This document shows positions 21,018 to 22,946 of a DNA stretch of 22,946 bases, piece after piece. Source of the stretch: an uncultured Corynebacterium sp. (GTDB lineage: Bacteria > Actinomycetota > Actinomycetes > Mycobacteriales > Mycobacteriaceae). A program made the translations under genes and the position numbers. Below the pieces are notes generated by a model. That model was not told where the DNA came from and made no database searches. It worked only from the letters and a program-made list of their open reading frames with translations. Positions within the stretch are counted from its first letter, which is position 1, and the number at the start of each line of letters is the position of its first letter. The DNA lies in assembly GCF_946222985.1 (NCBI RefSeq), contig NZ_CAMIFY010000046.1, positions 1-22,946 of the forward strand, written 5' to 3'.

Positions 21018-21773
21018 ATGGCAGAAAACATCGGTTTTGGCGTGGATGTCGGCGGGTCGGGCATCAAGGGCGGGGTCATCGACCTCGACACCGGGGAGCT
21101 GGTCGGCGAGAGGATCAAGATCCTCACGCCCAAGCCCGCGACCCCCGAGTCCGTGGCGGCGACCGTCGCGGAGATCGTCGAGGCCGCCGACTGGTCGGGT
21201 CCCGTCGGCATCACCCTTCCCTCCGTCGTGCGCGACCAGGTCGCACTGTCCGCCGCGAACATCGACAAGTCCTGGATCGACACCGACTGCCAGGAACTTT
21301 TCGGCCGGCATCTCTCGGAGCAGCCGGTGCACGTCCTCAACGACGCCGACGCCGCCGGGCTCGCGGAGGCCCGCTACGGCGACGAGCACGCCCGCACCGG
21401 CCCCGTCATCCTGCTGACCTTCGGCACGGGCATCGGCTCCGCCCTGCTTCACGACGGTCAGCTCTACCCGAACTCCGAGCTCGGCCACCTCATCGTCGGT
21501 GACGACGAGGCGGAGCACATCGCGTCCGCGGCCGTGAAGGAGCGCGAGGACCTCAGCTACAAGAAGTGGACGAAGCGAGTCTCCAAGGTGCTGCGCACCT
21601 ACGAGGCGCTGTTCTGGCCGAGCCTGTTCGTCGTGGGCGGCGGCATCAGCCGCAAGCACGAAAAGTGGCTGCACATGGTCGATTGCCGCACGCCCGTCGT
21701 GACGGCCAAGCTCCACAACAACGCGGGCATCGCGGGTGCGGCCCTGGCCGCTCACCAGGGGTTGCGCCCCTGA
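21018..21773 (+). CDS. ppgK: Polyphosphate glucokinase
   Basis: The 251-residue ROK-family kinase phosphorylates glucose to glucose 6-phosphate using polyphosphate (and often ATP). It shows the phosphate motif GVDVGGSGIKGG (8-19), the glucose-binding and catalytic NDADAAG region (108-114, catalytic D109), TFGTGIGSAL (134-143) and ELGHL (154-158). The KKWTKRVSKVL segment is a family feature likely to bind polyphosphate. Length is normal. ATG 21018 follows TACAAT by seven bases. It precedes sigA as in mycobacteria. Confidence 0.95.
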   Translation: MAENIGFGVDVGGSGIKGGVIDLDTGELVGERIKILTPKPATPESVAATVAEIVEAADWSGPVGITLPSVVRDQVALSAANIDKSWIDTDCQELFGRHLSEQPVHVLNDADAAGLAEARYGDEHARTGPVILLTFGTGIGSALLHDGQLYPNSELGHLIVGDDEAEHIASAAVKEREDLSYKKWTKRVSKVLRTYEALFWPSLFVVGGGISRKHEKWLHMVDCRTPVVTAKLHNNAGIAGAALAAHQGLRP

Positions 21774-22092
21774 TCGTGCCGGAATTCCGGATCGGCTCCG
21801 CCTCGTCCGCGCAACCCCCGCACGGGGGCCCACGGGGGAGGCGTCCCCCATTGGGTTACACTGGGGAGTTGATTCACGGACGGTTGAACATGACGCAGCC
21901 GGGGCGCTCGACGCGGCCCCGCGATACGGCAGCCGAGATCCGTGGCACGAAACATCGACATTGCAGGTATTTGTCCGGCGGTGGCGCCATTCGGCGCACC
22001 GTCCCCCGCAGCCCGATTCGGGTGACCGGGGCCGCGGACCGGTTCTTCATCGGCCCGCCGGAGGCAATCGACATCATCGTGAAAGGGCGTTC
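21774..22092 (+). promoter_or_regulatory. sigA upstream region: hairpins, promoter and 230-base leader
   Basis: After the ppgK stop, CCCCC/GGGGG (21815-21828) and GGGGGA/TCCCCC (21834-21849) can form two GC hairpins that may end the ppgK mRNA. TACACT (21857-21862) is a good -10 candidate; its -35 is weak. Transcription from there gives a leader of about 225 bases before GTG 22093. The leader contains the hairpin GGT-G-GCGCC-ATTC-GGCGC-ACC (21980-22000) and an ATG-initiated frame (21890-22180) that overlaps the sigA start. Confidence 0.5.
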
Positions 22093-22946
22093 GTGGCAGC
22101 CAAGGAATCGGAACAGCCGGACGGTCAGGGATCGGCGAACGGCGGAGCCGAGTCGTCGGCCCCGGCCAAGAAGGCCGTGAAGAAGGCGATCAAGAAAGCC
22201 GTGAAGAAGTCCGCGGTCAAGAAGACGGCGGCCAAGAAGGCCCCGGCCAAGAAGACGGCCGCGAAGAAGACGACGGCGAAGAAGACCACCGCCAAGAAGT
22301 CGGCGCCCGCCAAGAAGACCGCGGCGAAGAAGACCACGGCCAAGAAAACCGCGGCGAAGAAGACGGCCGCGAAGAAGACGTCGGCCAAGAAGTCCGCCGC
22401 CGAGGCGACCACCGCCAAGGCGAAGGACGCGCAGGCCACCGAGGCCAACGAGGACGAGATCACCGAGGACGACTCGGACCTGTCGGTCGACGGCGACTTC
22501 GATCCCGAGCTCGACGAGGGTGCCACGACCACCGACGACGATGACGACGATGACGAGTCGGACACCGTCGCCGAGGTCTGGAACGAAGACGAGTCCGCCG
22601 CCCTGCGCCAGGCCCGCAAGGACGCTGAACTGACGGCCTCCGCCGACTCCGTGCGCGCGTACCTGAAGCAGATCGGCAAGGTCGCGCTGCTCACCGCCGA
22701 AGAGGAGGTCTCGCTGGCCAAGCGCATCGAGGCCGGGCTCTACGCGCAGTACAAGATCGACCAGGCGAAGGAAGCCGGCGAGCGTCTCGCCCACGCCCAG
22801 CGCCGGGACCTGCGGGAGATCTCCCGTGACGGCCAGAAGGCCAAGAACCACCTGCTCGAGGCGAACCTGCGACTGGTCGTTTCGCTGGCCAAGCGCTACA
22901 CCGGCCGCGGCATGGCGTTCCTGGACCTGATCCAGGAGGGCAACCT
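22093..22946 (+). CDS. sigA: Primary sigma factor SigA (RpoD family), 3' end outside the window
   Basis: About 284 codons are present; the frame is open to the window edge. The housekeeping sigma factor directs RNA polymerase to -10/-35 promoters. The N-terminal tail is Lys/Ala-rich (26-100), then acidic (about 115-160), then VWNEDESAALRQARKDAELT. Region 1.2 is readable from DSVRAYLKQIGKVALL, followed by the non-conserved segment. Region 2.1 begins at AKNHLLEANLRLVVSLAKRYTGRG, and region 2.2 starts at MAFLDLIQEGN, where the window ends. GTG 22093 is preceded by GAAAGG at a suitable distance. The complementary-strand frame here is a shadow of the repeats. Upstream ppgK and suhB match the mycobacterial order. 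Confidence 0.95.
   Translation, partial: MAAKESEQPDGQGSANGGAESSAPAKKAVKKAIKKAVKKSAVKKTAAKKAPAKKTAAKKTTAKKTTAKKSAPAKKTAAKKTTAKKTAAKKTAAKKTSAKKSAAEATTAKAKDAQATEANEDEITEDDSDLSVDGDFDPELDEGATTTDDDDDDDESDTVAEVWNEDESAALRQARKDAELTASADSVRAYLKQIGKVALLTAEEEVSLAKRIEAGLYAQYKIDQAKEAGERLAHAQRRDLREISRDGQKAKNHLLEANLRLVVSLAKRYTGRGMAFLDLIQEGN
22168..22392 (+). repeat. AAG-AAG codon repeats encoding 16 KK units in the SigA tail
   Basis: Between codons 26 and 100 there are 16 Lys-Lys pairs spaced every four to six residues (pattern [AVI]KK-x-x-A). The nucleotide sequence is a degenerate repeat of about 15 bases, with GCC AAG AAG ACC/ACG GCG themes. The pattern resembles the C-terminal tails of bacterial histone H1-like and mycobacterial HU proteins. 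Confidence 0.9.

Noticed and set aside
18313..21934. 14-base identity CGATACGGCAGCCG shared by the dut promoter region and the sigA leader
   Set aside because: A single shared 14-mer in a GC-rich window is weak evidence. It fits a promoter on the dut side but not in the sigA leader, so it was not called a shared regulatory element.
22168..22392. CRISPR-like or minisatellite array
   Set aside because: Repeats are imperfect, codon-phased and without unique spacers; they are explained by the KK protein repeat.
22125..22851. Complementary-strand frames over sigA with hydrophobic or Leu/Gly/Arg repeats
   Set aside because: They are antisense images of the AAG-rich repeat in sigA; the + strand frame encodes recognisable sigma regions.

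Overview
The window is a high-GC actinobacterial chromosome segment, most likely from a high-GC Corynebacterium or a close mycolic-acid relative. This rests on gene order and gene content, not on any marker gene. From position 905 to the end, the order pyrimidine reductase - aftC - msrB / hemQ - hemY - hemE / DUF3000 / RNase D / dxs - tRNA/rRNA methyltransferase - DUF3710 - dut / DUF3093 / DUF4193 / cei / suhB / ppgK / sigA follows the Mycobacterium tuberculosis block Rv2671 to Rv2703 in compressed form. AftC (arabinan synthesis) implies an arabinogalactan cell wall. I see no integrase, transposase, CRISPR array, toxin-antitoxin pair or prophage gene.

Layout. Positions 1-73 are a 5'-truncated tRNA-Gly(GCC) with a clear terminator. 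262-765 (-) is ferritin. 905-3563 (+) holds a short leader ORF, a RibD-like reductase, aftC and msrB, with aftC and msrB overlapping as ATGA. 3658-7061 (-) is a haem block, hemE-hemY-hemQ, of the coproporphyrin-dependent (Gram-positive) pathway. 7159-7734 (+) is DUF3000. 7859-12017 (-) is a complete siderophore ABC importer (binding lipoprotein, two FecCD permeases, ATPase) of the YclNOPQ/FatBCDE type, lying between DUF3000 and RNase D, which I believe are neighbours in mycobacteria. 12247-13497 (+) is a DEDDy exonuclease. 13549-18304 (-) runs dut, DUF3710, 23S/tRNA uridine methyltransferase, dxs. 18367-20032 holds DUF3093 (+), DUF4193 (-) and cei (+). 20065-20982 (-) is suhB-like, 21018-21773 (+) is polyphosphate glucokinase, and 22093 to the window end (+) is the first two thirds of the primary sigma factor gene sigA.

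How the parts fit. Three loci handle iron: ferritin storage, haem synthesis, and siderophore uptake with two adjacent DtxR-like operators in front. Most of the rest is conserved housekeeping: isoprenoid precursor supply (dxs), dUTP removal (dut), RNA processing and modification, cell-envelope building (aftC, cei), oxidative repair (msrB), polyphosphate-driven glucose phosphorylation and basal transcription.

The regulatory architecture is the most interesting part. At least seven genes have a -10-like hexamer 6-9 bases before the start codon, which predicts leaderless mRNAs. One of these leaderless starts opens a 16-codon ORF that ends in an ATGA overlap with the reductase. Inverted repeats sit exactly on the predicted promoters of hemQ and DUF4193. 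I found no convincing wholly new multi-gene system.
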